Under the pieces are notes generated by a model that did no database searches, was not told the origin of the DNA, and saw only the letters and a program-made list of their open reading frames with translations. The translations under genes were made by a program, and so were the position numbers. From SCBR16-9 sp964537975 (lineage in GTDB: Bacteria; Hydrogenedentota; Hydrogenedentia; Hydrogenedentales; SCBR16-9), in NCBI GenBank assembly GCA_964537975.1, contig CAZIDP010000003.1, forward strand, positions 62,001 through 126,000: DNA of 64,000 nucleotides, given 5' to 3'. Shown here one piece after another: positions 8,520 through 17,783 of the stretch; position 1 is the first letter of the stretch; every line of letters begins with the position of its first letter.

Positions 8520-9911
8520 TTATGTGCGAATGGTACGTATTAACTGCTCGACTACTTGACGCATTGTACCCTTGTTTTTCACTTCCTTGGATATTTTTTC
8601 GCAGGAGTAAAGAACCGTGGTATGGTCTTTTCCGCCAAATGCTTCACCAACATCGTTCAATGAAAGGCTGGGAATCAAGTCTTTGCATAAATACATGGCA
8701 AGCTGACGCGGTTGAACCACCTGGCGTTGTCGGCTGCTACCTCGCAAATCCGCAATGCGCACATCGAAATGCTCTGCAACGGCACGTTGAACCTGCTCAA
8801 TGGTAACAGGCTTAATTTTTTCTCTTCCAATCATGTCCTGCAAGACTTCTTCTACCAGACTTAACGTAATTTTCTGCTCTTGTAACCGACTGTAAGCCAA
8901 TACCGTTATCATAGCGCCTTCCAGCTCTCTGATGTTGGTGGTAATATAAGTTGCAATATAGCGTAATACATCTGGTGGTACTGTAAGATTTTCCTGCTTG
9001 GCTTTCATCTGCAATATGGCTATCCGCGTTTCCAAATCGGGAGGTTGAACATCAGTAACCAATCCCCATTCAAAGCGGGACACCATGCGTTCTTCAATAC
9101 CTTTCAGTTCTTTTGGACTGCGATCGCTGGAAAGAACAATTTGCTTGTGCATATCAAAGAGGACATTAAAGGTGTGGAAAAACTCCTCTTGGGTTGCTTC
9201 TTTACCTGCAATAAAATGTATGTCATCAATTAGCAATACATCTACTTTACGGTATTTTGCCCTGAACCTGTGAGTAGATTTGTCCGCAATACTTTGAATT
9301 AATTGATTGGTGAAATTTTCAGAAGAAACAAATTCACATTTTAACTCAGGATTGCGGCTCAGTAGATCATGGCCAATGGCCTGCATCAAGTGTGTCTTCC
9401 CAAGTCCGGTATCTCCGTATACAAACAGTGGGTTGTAGGCACGACCAGGTGAATCTGCAACGGCACGTGCCGCCGCATACGCAAAACGATTCCCCGAGCC
9501 AATCACAAACCGGTCAAATGTATACCTTTGGTTTAAGCCATTATAGGTTCGTTTTAATTGAGCATGTTTTTCTGTATTTACGGATGAAGTATGATTCCGC
9601 GTTGAATTACCAGGTGCGTGTGAGATTGATTCGCGCCGGTTTTCTGCGGACATTTCGGGCCGCGGTACAAACCGTACATCTTTAAATTCAGGCATAACCC
9701 GTTTCATGGCATCTGATATTGCATCCATATAATGGTCTCTTAGCCAATCTGCAAAAAATTGACTGGGTACAGCCAATACCAGATGCCCATCTGCACAAGA
9801 ATCAAAGCGGGTTTGGGAAAACCAATTTTTATAACTATACTCATCAAGCGCTTGCTGCAATTCTGCTTGAGCAAGTACCCATGGGTTATTATTTTGATGA
9901 CAAGTTGTCAT
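8520..9911 (-). CDS. dnaA: chromosomal replication initiator DnaA
   Basis: AAA+ initiator that opens the replication origin. The 463 residues include domain I (1-85), a variable linker (about 90-125), the AAA+ core with Walker A GDTGLGKT (166-173) and Walker B VLLIDDIHFI (about 226-235), and the C-terminal domain IV with the DnaA-box recognition signature EAFGGKDHTTVLYS. Start ATG follows an AGGAGATAAA-type site. dnaN is not adjacent: def and recR lie downstream and a mazG-like gene upstream. The flanks show no DnaA-box cluster, so the origin is probably elsewhere. Confidence 0.97.
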   Translation of the reverse strand: MTTCHQNNNPWVLAQAELQQALDEYSYKNWFSQTRFDSCADGHLVLAVPSQFFADWLRDHYMDAISDAMKRVMPEFKDVRFVPRPEMSAENRRESISHAPGNSTRNHTSSVNTEKHAQLKRTYNGLNQRYTFDRFVIGSGNRFAYAAARAVADSPGRAYNPLFVYGDTGLGKTHLMQAIGHDLLSRNPELKCEFVSSENFTNQLIQSIADKSTHRFRAKYRKVDVLLIDDIHFIAGKEATQEEFFHTFNVLFDMHKQIVLSSDRSPKELKGIEERMVSRFEWGLVTDVQPPDLETRIAILQMKAKQENLTVPPDVLRYIATYITTNIRELEGAMITVLAYSRLQEQKITLSLVEEVLQDMIGREKIKPVTIEQVQRAVAEHFDVRIADLRGSSRQRQVVQPRQLAMYLCKDLIPSLSLNDVGEAFGGKDHTTVLYSCEKISKEVKNKGTMRQVVEQLIRTIRT

Positions 9912-9941
9912 TTTATCTCCTGTCTGCGATCTGAACTTGGT

Positions 9942-10015
9942 TATTCAGTCATGTTATCGCGAAAAAAGTTGCGACACGTCACTATGAATGTGACTTACGA
10001 TTTTTTAACTGAATA
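9942..10015. promoter_or_regulatory. nested inverted repeats in the dnaA leader
   Basis: An outer perfect 8-bp pair (TATTCAGT at 9942-9949 and ACTGAATA at 10008-10015) encloses an inner 5-bp pair (GTCAC-N7-GTGAC, 9978-9994). It lies 31-104 bp upstream of the dnaA start. The 417-bp gap between dnaA and the mazG-like gene otherwise shows only AT-rich DNA, with no DnaA-box match better than about two or three mismatches. It could be an operator or leader-RNA fold controlling dnaA; unproven. Confidence 0.3.
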
Positions 10016-10328
10016 CACTTAACAAATAAACATAAAATATCACTGGTAATGGATCGAATCTATAACAACATCCCAAAATAACCTATAAAACACCGCATGA
10101 TGATTATAAAAATGTTAAATTTATTGTCCCCGGAGCATAATATCAAGAATCAGCCAGAAAAAACCTCTTTATAATACTGTTATTTATAAAAATCTTGTAA
10201 GTTTATTTCATGACCATGTGTCTGCCTCACTCAGCTACATGGATATCTGATTCCGCCACAAAAGAACTATAAACCTTACTTTATCCTGCATCGTTAACTA
10301 CATAGTTAGTGTAAAATGCTTTAGTTAC

Positions 10329-10691
10329 TTAGGTAAAATCAACTTTGACTTTTTGCCATATAGCTTCAAGCTCAATTAAACTGCACGAATCAACAGTTCG
10401 GTTTACTTTATTTAGCTCATTTTGTAGAGCTTGAAAGCGCTTTTCAAATCGTTCAGTTGCCTTTTGTAATGCTGTATCCGGCGAAACAGATAAAAACCGA
10501 CTTAAATTTGCCGATGCCAACAGTAAATCACCAAATTCCTTGCGGGCTTGTTCTATATCTTCTGTTTGTAATGCGCTGCGTATTTCTTCTGCTTCTTCTA
10601 TAACTTTGTCCAGTACACCATAGGCATCTGGCCAATCAAAACCAAGACGAGATGCATGTTCTTGTATAGTCAACGCTTTTTGGAACATCAT
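10329..10691 (-). CDS. MazG-like nucleotide pyrophosphohydrolase (half-length)
   Basis: All-alpha NTP pyrophosphohydrolase of the MazG superfamily, probably hydrolysing noncanonical or excess NTPs. It has the Mg2+-binding pattern EEAEEIRSAL (about 32-41) and the second acidic helix EFGDLLLA (about 52-59), then FEKRFQAL, a typical segment of the MazG C-terminal domain. At 120 residues it corresponds to a single MazG domain rather than the two-domain enterobacterial MazG. It stands alone, with more than 300 bp on each side. House-cleaning role is inference from family. Confidence 0.85.
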   Translation of the reverse strand: MMFQKALTIQEHASRLGFDWPDAYGVLDKVIEEAEEIRSALQTEDIEQARKEFGDLLLASANLSRFLSVSPDTALQKATERFEKRFQALQNELNKVNRTVDSCSLIELEAIWQKVKVDFT

Positions 10692-10871
10692 ACCTCTTTT
10701 AAAATTTATCAGAACAAACAGACACTAACCGATAATTACAGGTTGAAAAAATCTAAAACAATTCCCTGTGAATTGGTGGAGTTTTTTGAATTTTTTAAAA
10801 CATAAACTCTTTACAGCTGAATTTATGGGGGAGTTTAACAGAGGCCAGGATGTTCTGCAAGGGGAGTAGTT

Positions 10872-10964
10872 ATGTCGTGTTTTTTCAATATGTTGCAGCA
10901 TATCTCCTTAAACACACATGAACCTTGTCAAATGGCAAACAAAAACCTAACGGAAAGCCAATAG
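10872..10964 (+). CDS. possible 30-residue small ORF with strong ribosome-binding site
   Basis: In the 320-bp gap between the mazG-like and inositol-phosphatase genes, an ATG is preceded at five bases by GGGGAG, one of the best Shine-Dalgarno sites in the window. It opens a 30-codon frame (MSCFFNMLQH...NLTESQ) ending in TAG. No homology is recognised and no promoter is obvious. The rest of the gap is AT-rich with no other feature. It may be a genuine small protein or a coincidence. Confidence 0.25.
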   Translation: MSCFFNMLQHISLNTHEPCQMANKNLTESQ

Positions 10965-11011
10965 AGAACGCATATCAACACAAACCGATCAATGCGCTGT
11001 CGAGTAACCTG

Positions 11012-11824
11012 TTATTTTTTTAATTCTATAGAATTTGTGTTTTCTAATAAACACACGATTTCTTCGTGTAGTTTTGAGTTGCTCATTAGCACACCTGAAC
11101 CACCGTCAAACAAATGCAAAGGTGTATTGTCTAACCGGGTTGCCATGCCACCAGCTTCTTCTACTATAACCAGAGATGCTGCGTAATCCCACGGATTCAA
11201 GGTGTTGTGAAAAAATGCATCCATATCACCTCGAGCAACCTGGCATAATGAAACCACGGCAACGCCATGGCAACGCATTTGACCTGCAGCACACAGAAGC
11301 CGGTAACCCCTGGCAATGCTGTCTTCGCGTTCATACGTCCAACCGAGGTCCATTTCTATTTTTGCTGCACTCAGTTGACTAATCTCTGAAACACTTATTC
11401 TTTTTCCATTGTGCGTTGCACCATTTCCCCGCTCTGCCAGAAACAGGTCCCCGGACACGGGTAAGTAAACACCCCCAGCCTGTACAATACCCTTGTCTAC
11501 AAATGCGAGCGAAATTCCAAACATGGGGAAAAGCGCACGCATAAAGTTATTAGTACCGTCAATCGGGTCCAAAACCCAACAGCGTTTTTCAGGATCATCA
11601 GGGAAGGTATCGTAACCTTCTTCTTCAGCGACCAGTTGATCATCCGGAAATGCTTGTTGAAGCGCCAATACACAACGCCGCTGAACTTCTAAATCTGCTT
11701 CGGTCAATATGTCACTTGCATACTTTTTGGTTGATACATCCATATCTGATTTTCGTCCATGCATTTCACGGACATACACACCAGCTTCAAGTAAAAAGGA
11801 TTCTATAAATTTAATTTCTTCCAT
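11012..11824 (-). CDS. inositol monophosphatase family protein
   Basis: Li+-sensitive Mg2+-dependent phosphatase of the IMPase/FBPase superfamily, like SuhB. Motifs seen are the first metal site AEEEG (66-70), WVLDPIDGTNNF (83-94) with Asp86, Asp89 and Thr91, and the C-terminal NPWDYAAS with its metal-binding Asp. With start MEEIKF, preceded by an AGGAAA, the protein has 270 residues, the normal family length; a 24-residue upstream extension has no family match. Substrate could be inositol-1-phosphate, a nucleotide such as 3'-phosphoadenosine 5'-phosphate, or a sugar phosphate. The EExxD/DPIDGT pattern fits IMPase best. Confidence 0.88.
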   Translation of the reverse strand: MEEIKFIESFLLEAGVYVREMHGRKSDMDVSTKKYASDILTEADLEVQRRCVLALQQAFPDDQLVAEEEGYDTFPDDPEKRCWVLDPIDGTNNFMRALFPMFGISLAFVDKGIVQAGGVYLPVSGDLFLAERGNGATHNGKRISVSEISQLSAAKIEMDLGWTYEREDSIARGYRLLCAAGQMRCHGVAVVSLCQVARGDMDAFFHNTLNPWDYAASLVIVEEAGGMATRLDNTPLHLFDGGSGVLMSNSKLHEEIVCLLENTNSIELKK

Positions 11825-11940
11825 TGTAAATAATTTTCCTGAGCACTGCTTTTCTGAATATCTGGTGATTTGATGTGCTTGTAAGGCACAAGGCATTCAC
11901 CAGTGTATGTGCAATGTTTTTTGTGTGATATGAGGTTGAT

Positions 11941-12831
11941 TTAAAGGGCCCGACTGGCAGCTTCAAGTGTATTTTTCATTAACATGGTGATGGTCATTGG
12001 GCCAACCCCCCCCGGTACCGGGGTAATGGCGCGCGCTTTCTTTACGACGCGATCGTAATCAACATCACCAACGAGACGGAAACCTGATTTCCGGGTTTTG
12101 TCTTCAATGCGGTTCATTCCTACATCGATGACCACTACACCTTCCTTGACCATCCGTGACTGAATGAAATGTGGAACGCCAATCGCTGCAATAACGATAT
12201 CAGCTTCCTTTATTATGGATGCTATCTTCTTGGTACGAGAGTGACAGATTGTCACTGTAGCATCAGCGCCCGGCCCTTTTTGCATGAGTAATGCAGCCAT
12301 TGGTTTACCAACTATATTGGAACGGCCTACGATGACGACGTGTTTGCCTGATGGATTTATTCCACTTCGAATCAGCATCTCCTGGCAACCTTTAGGGGTA
12401 CACGGAACGAAAGCAGGTTCACCTATCAGTAATTTTCCCATATTAACCGGGTGAAATCCGTCTACATCCTTGTCAGGATTTATGGCAAGCAGAACTTTAT
12501 TGGCATCTATATGGTTTGGCAGTGGCATCTGTACCAAAATACCATGAACCTTGGGATCATCATTCAGCTTGGCTATTAAATTCAGTAGCCGGCGTTCTGT
12601 ACAATTGATGGGTAGATCGTGGGAAAATGAATTATAACCCAATTCTTCACAAGTTTTGCGTTTGTTTCGTACATAAACATGGCTTGCCGGATTGTCCCCC
12701 ACCAATACAACAGCCAGCCCCGGAGTTATTTTTTGTGCTTTAAGTGCTTCCACTCCAACCATAATTTCTTCTCGAATTATACCAGAAAGCACTTTACCGT
12801 CAATTATTTTTGCTGATTTTGTTTTTGTCAT
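11941..12831 (-). CDS. folD: bifunctional methylenetetrahydrofolate dehydrogenase/cyclohydrolase FolD
   Basis: Interconverts 5,10-methylene-, methenyl- and 10-formyl-tetrahydrofolate using NADP+. Signatures present are VGDNPASHVYVRNKRKTCEELG-type catalytic region (Lys near 57-59), VQMPLPNHID, DKDVDGFHP, and the Rossmann loop VIVGRSNIVGKPMA, ending with PVPGGVGPMT. At 296 residues it is a standard FolD. It begins with an ATG encoding MTKTKSAKIIDGK. No neighbour is in the same pathway, and the downstream inositol-phosphatase gene is about 115 bp away. Confidence 0.97.
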   Translation of the reverse strand: MTKTKSAKIIDGKVLSGIIREEIMVGVEALKAQKITPGLAVVLVGDNPASHVYVRNKRKTCEELGYNSFSHDLPINCTERRLLNLIAKLNDDPKVHGILVQMPLPNHIDANKVLLAINPDKDVDGFHPVNMGKLLIGEPAFVPCTPKGCQEMLIRSGINPSGKHVVIVGRSNIVGKPMAALLMQKGPGADATVTICHSRTKKIASIIKEADIVIAAIGVPHFIQSRMVKEGVVVIDVGMNRIEDKTRKSGFRLVGDVDYDRVVKKARAITPVPGGVGPMTITMLMKNTLEAASRAL

Positions 12832-13002
12832 ATTCGATGGAGATGTCCTGATAGTTAATACTGATAATAGATAGAAAGCGCACTTTGATAATAAAAAATA
12901 AGCCTATGGAGGGCGATGTGCTTATAATCAAGTCGGGATTTATATTGTCTCCCTACCGTGTCTATTCTACTTAATATAAGCGATTTGGAGCAAATGAGAA
13001 AT

Positions 13003-13031
13003 AAAAAACGTCGTACCCACAGGGACGACGT
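13003..13031 (-). terminator. rho-independent terminator after the LolA-like gene
   Basis: On the minus strand a stem of ACGTCGT/ACGACGT, extended by a GGG/CCC pairing around one bulge, closes a three-base loop and is followed by six T residues. It lies about 50 bp past the stop of the LolA-like gene and is oriented to end its transcript. Confidence 0.85.
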
Positions 13032-13081
13032 CAATTAATTACAATGCACTATGTAAAAAAACTAATATGTAGTATATACGG

Positions 13082-13807
13082 TTATGGAATTGATGGGGTA
13101 GCAGGGGAGGGGGGACTTTCTGTATCAAGACGAAAGTTTTCCGGGCTTAAACTCGGGTTCAATTCTATGTTATAAAAACGAATATTACCTATACTTTTTA
13201 ATTTGCCTTCTTCATGCATGGTAATGAGCCTTGTAACACCTAACTTTTTATCAATGTGAATCAAAGCACTTGAGAATTGGGTATCTGCTTTGACTTTGGG
13301 TTTGGCTTCGATGACATAAACAGCATGACCATCTATTTCACTATCGTCCATCAATAGTAAATCTGTTTCCCGTTTTAAAGCGCTCAACAAGTCTTCACCT
13401 CCTGGCGGGACTGTACCTTGTGATAGTTCAGCATTTTGTCGCATAACATTACGTATACCCATCATTTCACTGATAATGACGGTTTCTCGTCCGTCAGAGA
13501 TTACAGTCATGTCCACCTCCATCTCTATTGGTTCAGGAGCGCTTAAAGTAAAAGCCTGCCTGAATTTGCCCCCATCATCGCCCTTCATATACTCCATCTT
13601 CCCCTCACCTGAAACGGGTATCTGAATGTCCTGCATAGGAATACTGGCCTCAATCCGGAGGTCGGAGCGTATACTGTTGTATTCATTAAACGAATCACGA
13701 ATGACCTTTTCAACTTCTTCGAGACTCGATGCTTGTGCGGTAAATGTGAACAAAAGCGATACGGAGCATAGCAACAAGCGTTTTCTGGTCATACTTTTCA
13801 ACATCAT
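13082..13807 (-). CDS. LolA-like periplasmic lipoprotein-carrier fold protein
   Basis: A 241-residue exported protein. Residues 1-26 are a signal peptide (basic MLKSMTRKR, hydrophobic core, TAQA|S cleavage). The mature part shows the alternating beta pattern of the LolA/LolB fold: YNSIRSDLRIEASI, KMEYMKGDDGGKFRQ, a central helix NVMRQNAELSQ, and late strands such as ALIHIDKKLGVTRLIT and IRFYNIELN. The Pro/Ser-rich tail is probably disordered. It could be an outer-membrane lipoprotein carrier or an unrelated hydrophobic-ligand binder; true LolA is usually shorter. The ATG pair follows AGAGGATA. A terminator lies downstream. Confidence 0.6.
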   Translation of the reverse strand: MMLKSMTRKRLLLCSVSLLFTFTAQASSLEEVEKVIRDSFNEYNSIRSDLRIEASIPMQDIQIPVSGEGKMEYMKGDDGGKFRQAFTLSAPEPIEMEVDMTVISDGRETVIISEMMGIRNVMRQNAELSQGTVPPGGEDLLSALKRETDLLLMDDSEIDGHAVYVIEAKPKVKADTQFSSALIHIDKKLGVTRLITMHEEGKLKSIGNIRFYNIELNPSLSPENFRLDTESPPSPATPSIP

Positions 13808-13851
13808 ATAAAATATCCTCTCTTAATTTATGTTTTGTCAGTGGCCTGGTG

Positions 13852-14787
13852 TTAAATCACAGCTTCCTGTTTATTCGACGACTTCGATTCAATCCGAATT
13901 GAGCTCAGGTAGATACCCTGAGTAGTTATACGTATTACATCATTGTTGACTTCAAAAGAACCATCTATAGTTTCTGTATGCTCATGATAATATTCAAAAA
14001 GATCACCAAAAGTGTACCCAAACATAACTATACCTTTGCTATCACTATTTAATAAATCAACGAGGACGTTGCTGTTCTTGATCCCATCAGACCAGCGAAG
14101 TTCTGTTGGTGCCACAGAAGTATTGCCTATCACCAAAGTAGGAATTTCGGGATGTGATGTATGAGAAATATAGGGCAACGTTTCTGCCCATTGCCGTGCG
14201 CGATACCGAGCACCATGAGTATTTTGATTGGCATCTAGTTGAAATGTGAACAAATCAAGGAAAGCATCATTTCCTAAATCTAATCGTGCCATACCAACGC
14301 CGTTGCCCATCCACCAGTCCAGTTGGTGGAGGGAATACCAAGGTGTTCCTGCCCGATATCGATGAAATGTAGCACCAGAAAAAGGGTAAGCACTAAGTAT
14401 ATAAAGACCACTGCCAAATACACTGCTGGAGAAATACATCTGATGTTTAATTCGTGTGAATTCCAAGTCTTTTAGAAGACGTTCTCGGTCTGATGCCTGG
14501 CACATTTCCTGCAATATTATTATATCTGGATCGTGTATATTGATAATAGCACCAAGTGCACGCGACCGCCTGTAGGTGTCTTTCTCAACAAATGGTTTAC
14601 CTTGAAAATTCAAGGCCATTATTTTAAGGTTTATCGATAATTCATCGTCAATATTTATAGAGGTGTAGTGTTTATTGGGCATCTCATGTTTTTCGACATG
14701 ACGATATGCAAATGTCAGCACAATTATTAAAACAATACATGCAGCAAGAAAAGTTATCTTAATTATAAGCTTCAATCGGTTGAACAC
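13852..14787 (-). CDS. degenerate endonuclease/exonuclease/phosphatase-fold protein
   Basis: 311 residues with an N-terminal membrane anchor or signal (about 9-27) and then an EEP-superfamily domain: IMALNFQG (56-63), DPDIIILQEMCQ (86-97), GSGLYILSAYPF (126-136) and LDLFTFQLDA (177-186). The Asn60 and Glu94 positions survive, but the catalytic His of the usual THLdA loop reads Gln, the GDFN loop reads GNTS (221-224), and no terminal SDH motif is seen. The protein is therefore probably catalytically impaired or has another function. A secreted sphingomyelinase-like ancestor is plausible. It sits 20 nt downstream of the FAD/FeS oxidoreductase and may share its transcript. Confidence 0.55.
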   Translation of the reverse strand: MFNRLKLIIKITFLAACIVLIIVLTFAYRHVEKHEMPNKHYTSINIDDELSINLKIMALNFQGKPFVEKDTYRRSRALGAIINIHDPDIIILQEMCQASDRERLLKDLEFTRIKHQMYFSSSVFGSGLYILSAYPFSGATFHRYRAGTPWYSLHQLDWWMGNGVGMARLDLGNDAFLDLFTFQLDANQNTHGARYRARQWAETLPYISHTSHPEIPTLVIGNTSVAPTELRWSDGIKNSNVLVDLLNSDSKGIVMFGYTFGDLFEYYHEHTETIDGSFEVNNDVIRITTQGIYLSSIRIESKSSNKQEAVI

Positions 14788-14807
14788 ATAAGTTACTCCA
14801 ATTCATA

Positions 14808-17669
14808 TTAATATACTTTTTTTAAGCGAAGTTCCATCAATTCCGCCATGTGGATGGGGGATACATTGGTTAAATGTGCGATTTGATGCCGGCAACTGGT
14901 ACCCGATGCGACCACATACGTATTTTCACTCAAGGAGTTAATCATGGAAATAAGTGGTTGTGCTACCTTCACTGACAAATCGTATTTCTGTTCTAACAGG
15001 CCAAAAGAACCTGCCATCCCGCAACATCCGGTATCCAGGTACCGAACTGTATTTCCAGGTATGCGATTGGCCAGACGCACCATGATGTCGCTGTTTATCA
15101 ATGCCTTTGCATGGCAATGAACATGAATGGCGACATCTATAGTTTGATCATCAAACTCCAATGCATCTGGTTCTGCATCTAATAACTGCTCCATATGCTG
15201 CTCAAACAATAACGCACGGTCTGCTATCTCTTGTGCACCTGGAAGCTTTAACTCGATATATTCTTGTTTGAACATCGAATAGCTCGAAGGCTCAAGAAAA
15301 ATAATCGCAGCATCATTTTCTTTTAAAAGTTTTAAATTGTGTGCTCCCAGTTGACGCGCCAGATCCAGCCGCCCCATACTCATTGCTGGCCGTCCACAGC
15401 AAACATGATTCTTTAGCCGCAGTACTTCATATCCAGCGGCCTCTAATATACGTGTTGCCGCCGCGCCAATTTCTGAATCATAATATTGCACAAAAGTATC
15501 ATCCCAGAGAATTACCGGACCTCGTTGTTTATTCGATACAACCAAGTTGGTTCTATGATCTTTGGGTTGTAACGCATATGCTTCATACCAATCTTCGAAT
15601 GTGCATTGAGAAAAGGCAGGCAGTGGTCTTCGTGTCGTTATACCCATTGTATATTTCAACAATTTACGTAACCAATACCATTCTTGAGCTGAATTTGCCC
15701 AGGACGGCTTCAATGAAGCAAGCCAACCTGCTATATCAACTCGGCTGAGTAATCTGGCACTTAATGGAACACCATATTTTCGTATTCTGGCAAATTGAAG
15801 TTCTGCTTTTAATAAGGACATATCTACATTAGAAGGGCATTCTGTTTTGCAAGCCTTGCATGACAAACAGTAATCCAGAGCTTTTTCCAATTCAGGTGCT
15901 CTTAGTGGATGCTTTCCACCCAGCCGACCATCCAATACGGCACGAATGATATTGGCACGTCCTCTTGTTGACATGAGATCGTCGCCTGTGGCGATATAGG
16001 TTGGGCACATAGCGGGCGTAAGTTTTCGGCAAGCACCATTACCATTGCACTGTTCAAGATTTGCTACAAACGATCCATCACGGTGTGCAAATGCGAGGAC
16101 AGGCTCAAATGGCAATGCAACACGATAATTTGCACCAAGTCGTAAGTTTGTGTCAATTTGAAATCGTCCGTCGGAAAAAATTTTACCGGGATTCAGTAAG
16201 TTTTTAGGGTCCAGCAATGCTTTAAGATGCCGCATTGTCTCCAATAACTCAGCACCAAGCTGATACTCCATGAATTCGGTACGTGCAATCCCAACCCCAT
16301 GTTCTGCTGCTAATGCCCCTTTAAACTCTCTGGTTAATTCTGAAACACCTTCCGCCAATATACGAAATTTTTTGATATCTTCTGACTTGTGCAAGTCCAG
16401 TACTGGGCGTACATGAAGCAATCCCGACGCAGCATGACCATAAAAAGAAGCTTGTAATCCCATTGGCTCCAACAGGCTATACAATCCTGCTACATATTCA
16501 GGTAAGCGGGTGGGAGGTACCGCGACATCTTCTATACCGGCGGTGGGCTTTGCGTCTCCTTTTCGACTGGTAAGCAACGAGAGACCTTGCTTGCGCAGGT
16601 TCAATACTATTGCCATATCGGGCGGATTTTCGAGAATGAGTTTGCGTTGGCCAATCGCTTTTCCATTCAATGCAGCCAGTTTATCTCTGACATCATCATA
16701 AAATTCAACAATCAAAATGGATTTGCAGGGAAGTTCATCAAGCAGCAGTAAATCACGAGCTGCTTTAAATGCCAATTGACCGCGTGTCTGGTCGAACAAA
16801 ACATCATCAATGTGCTCTATAGCTGCTGGATGGAGATCGAGCAGCTCAACAGTAGCCTGCATGGCTTCTTCCACAGAATTGAAAAAAATTAATCCCATAC
16901 CTTTTTCATGAGGTAACGGTACCAGGTTTAATTCTGCCGAGAAAACTGCTCCGAGGGTGCCTTCACTACCTCCAAAGAGGTTTGCCAGATTTTTTTTTCC
17001 ATTTCTAACATATCGATCCAAACCGAATCCCGGCCAGCGTTTTATAACCTCGTTGTGAAGTTGGGTCTTTATAATGGAATCAACATGGTTGATCAGTTCA
17101 TCAATCCGAACTTTTAAATCAAGTAATCCGCTTTTATCTTCACCGACTTCTACGATTTGACTGCTGGGTAAAATTACTTCCAAGCTGCGAACATGGTCCC
17201 CTGTAACACCGTATAATGGTGTGCGTGCCCCAGATGAATTATTGGCAATCATACCACCCAGAGTTGCGCGTGAACTGGTTGCCACATCTGGACCAAATGC
17301 AAGTCCATGAGGTGCCAGAAAGGAATTCAGTTGATCCAGAACTACACCGGCACCCACGCGGACGGTGCGGGCTTCCAAGTTTAAATCGCTGATTTTACTG
17401 TTGTGGCGTGCCATATCAATAATCAGTCCTTCACCCAGCGCGCCACCAGCCAATCCTGTACCAGCGCCACGGGGCACGATGTCTACATTTTCATTCAATG
17501 CGGCACGTATAACATCTGATGTTTCAAAGCTGGTTTTTGGGAATGCAACACCCAGAGGAATTAATTGATAAATCGACGCATCTGTGGCATACAATTGCCG
17601 TGTAAGGTCATCAAAATGTATATCACACGAAGTTGCGAGGCTCAAGCGGTGGGTATTGGCGGTATTCAT
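14808..17669 (-). CDS. FAD-linked oxidase / FeS fusion, D-2-hydroxyacid dehydrogenase type
   Basis: A 953-residue GlcD-GlcF fusion that probably oxidises a D-2-hydroxyacid (D-lactate, glycolate or D-2-hydroxyglutarate) and passes electrons to the respiratory chain. The FAD-binding_4 domain (about 35-275) contains VPRGAGTGLAGGALGEG. The FAD-oxidase C domain (about 280-515) ends in AAEHGVGIARTEFM. A ferredoxin region follows with CNGNGACRKLTPAMCP and CLSCKACKTECP clusters, then two cysteine-rich CCG domains (HVCCGRPAMS near 777 and DTGCCGMAGSFG near 893). The start ATG begins MNTANTH. The fused arrangement resembles the Dld/YdiJ class; the substrate cannot be fixed from sequence. Confidence 0.88.
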   Translation of the reverse strand: MNTANTHRLSLATSCDIHFDDLTRQLYATDASIYQLIPLGVAFPKTSFETSDVIRAALNENVDIVPRGAGTGLAGGALGEGLIIDMARHNSKISDLNLEARTVRVGAGVVLDQLNSFLAPHGLAFGPDVATSSRATLGGMIANNSSGARTPLYGVTGDHVRSLEVILPSSQIVEVGEDKSGLLDLKVRIDELINHVDSIIKTQLHNEVIKRWPGFGLDRYVRNGKKNLANLFGGSEGTLGAVFSAELNLVPLPHEKGMGLIFFNSVEEAMQATVELLDLHPAAIEHIDDVLFDQTRGQLAFKAARDLLLLDELPCKSILIVEFYDDVRDKLAALNGKAIGQRKLILENPPDMAIVLNLRKQGLSLLTSRKGDAKPTAGIEDVAVPPTRLPEYVAGLYSLLEPMGLQASFYGHAASGLLHVRPVLDLHKSEDIKKFRILAEGVSELTREFKGALAAEHGVGIARTEFMEYQLGAELLETMRHLKALLDPKNLLNPGKIFSDGRFQIDTNLRLGANYRVALPFEPVLAFAHRDGSFVANLEQCNGNGACRKLTPAMCPTYIATGDDLMSTRGRANIIRAVLDGRLGGKHPLRAPELEKALDYCLSCKACKTECPSNVDMSLLKAELQFARIRKYGVPLSARLLSRVDIAGWLASLKPSWANSAQEWYWLRKLLKYTMGITTRRPLPAFSQCTFEDWYEAYALQPKDHRTNLVVSNKQRGPVILWDDTFVQYYDSEIGAAATRILEAAGYEVLRLKNHVCCGRPAMSMGRLDLARQLGAHNLKLLKENDAAIIFLEPSSYSMFKQEYIELKLPGAQEIADRALLFEQHMEQLLDAEPDALEFDDQTIDVAIHVHCHAKALINSDIMVRLANRIPGNTVRYLDTGCCGMAGSFGLLEQKYDLSVKVAQPLISMINSLSENTYVVASGTSCRHQIAHLTNVSPIHMAELMELRLKKVY

Positions 17670-17783
17670 GCCCTGATTTTCCTATTACTGCGGTCATATA
17701 CTAAGAAGACAGGATTGAAAGTGTACAATAAACAGTTCACTTTCAGATAATAATTGGAGCATGAGATGCTGGCAAAATGGAAA

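Noticed and set aside
9912..10328. Replication origin next to dnaA
   Set aside because: AT-rich but no cluster of DnaA boxes; best matches have two or three mismatches, and dnaN is not adjacent.
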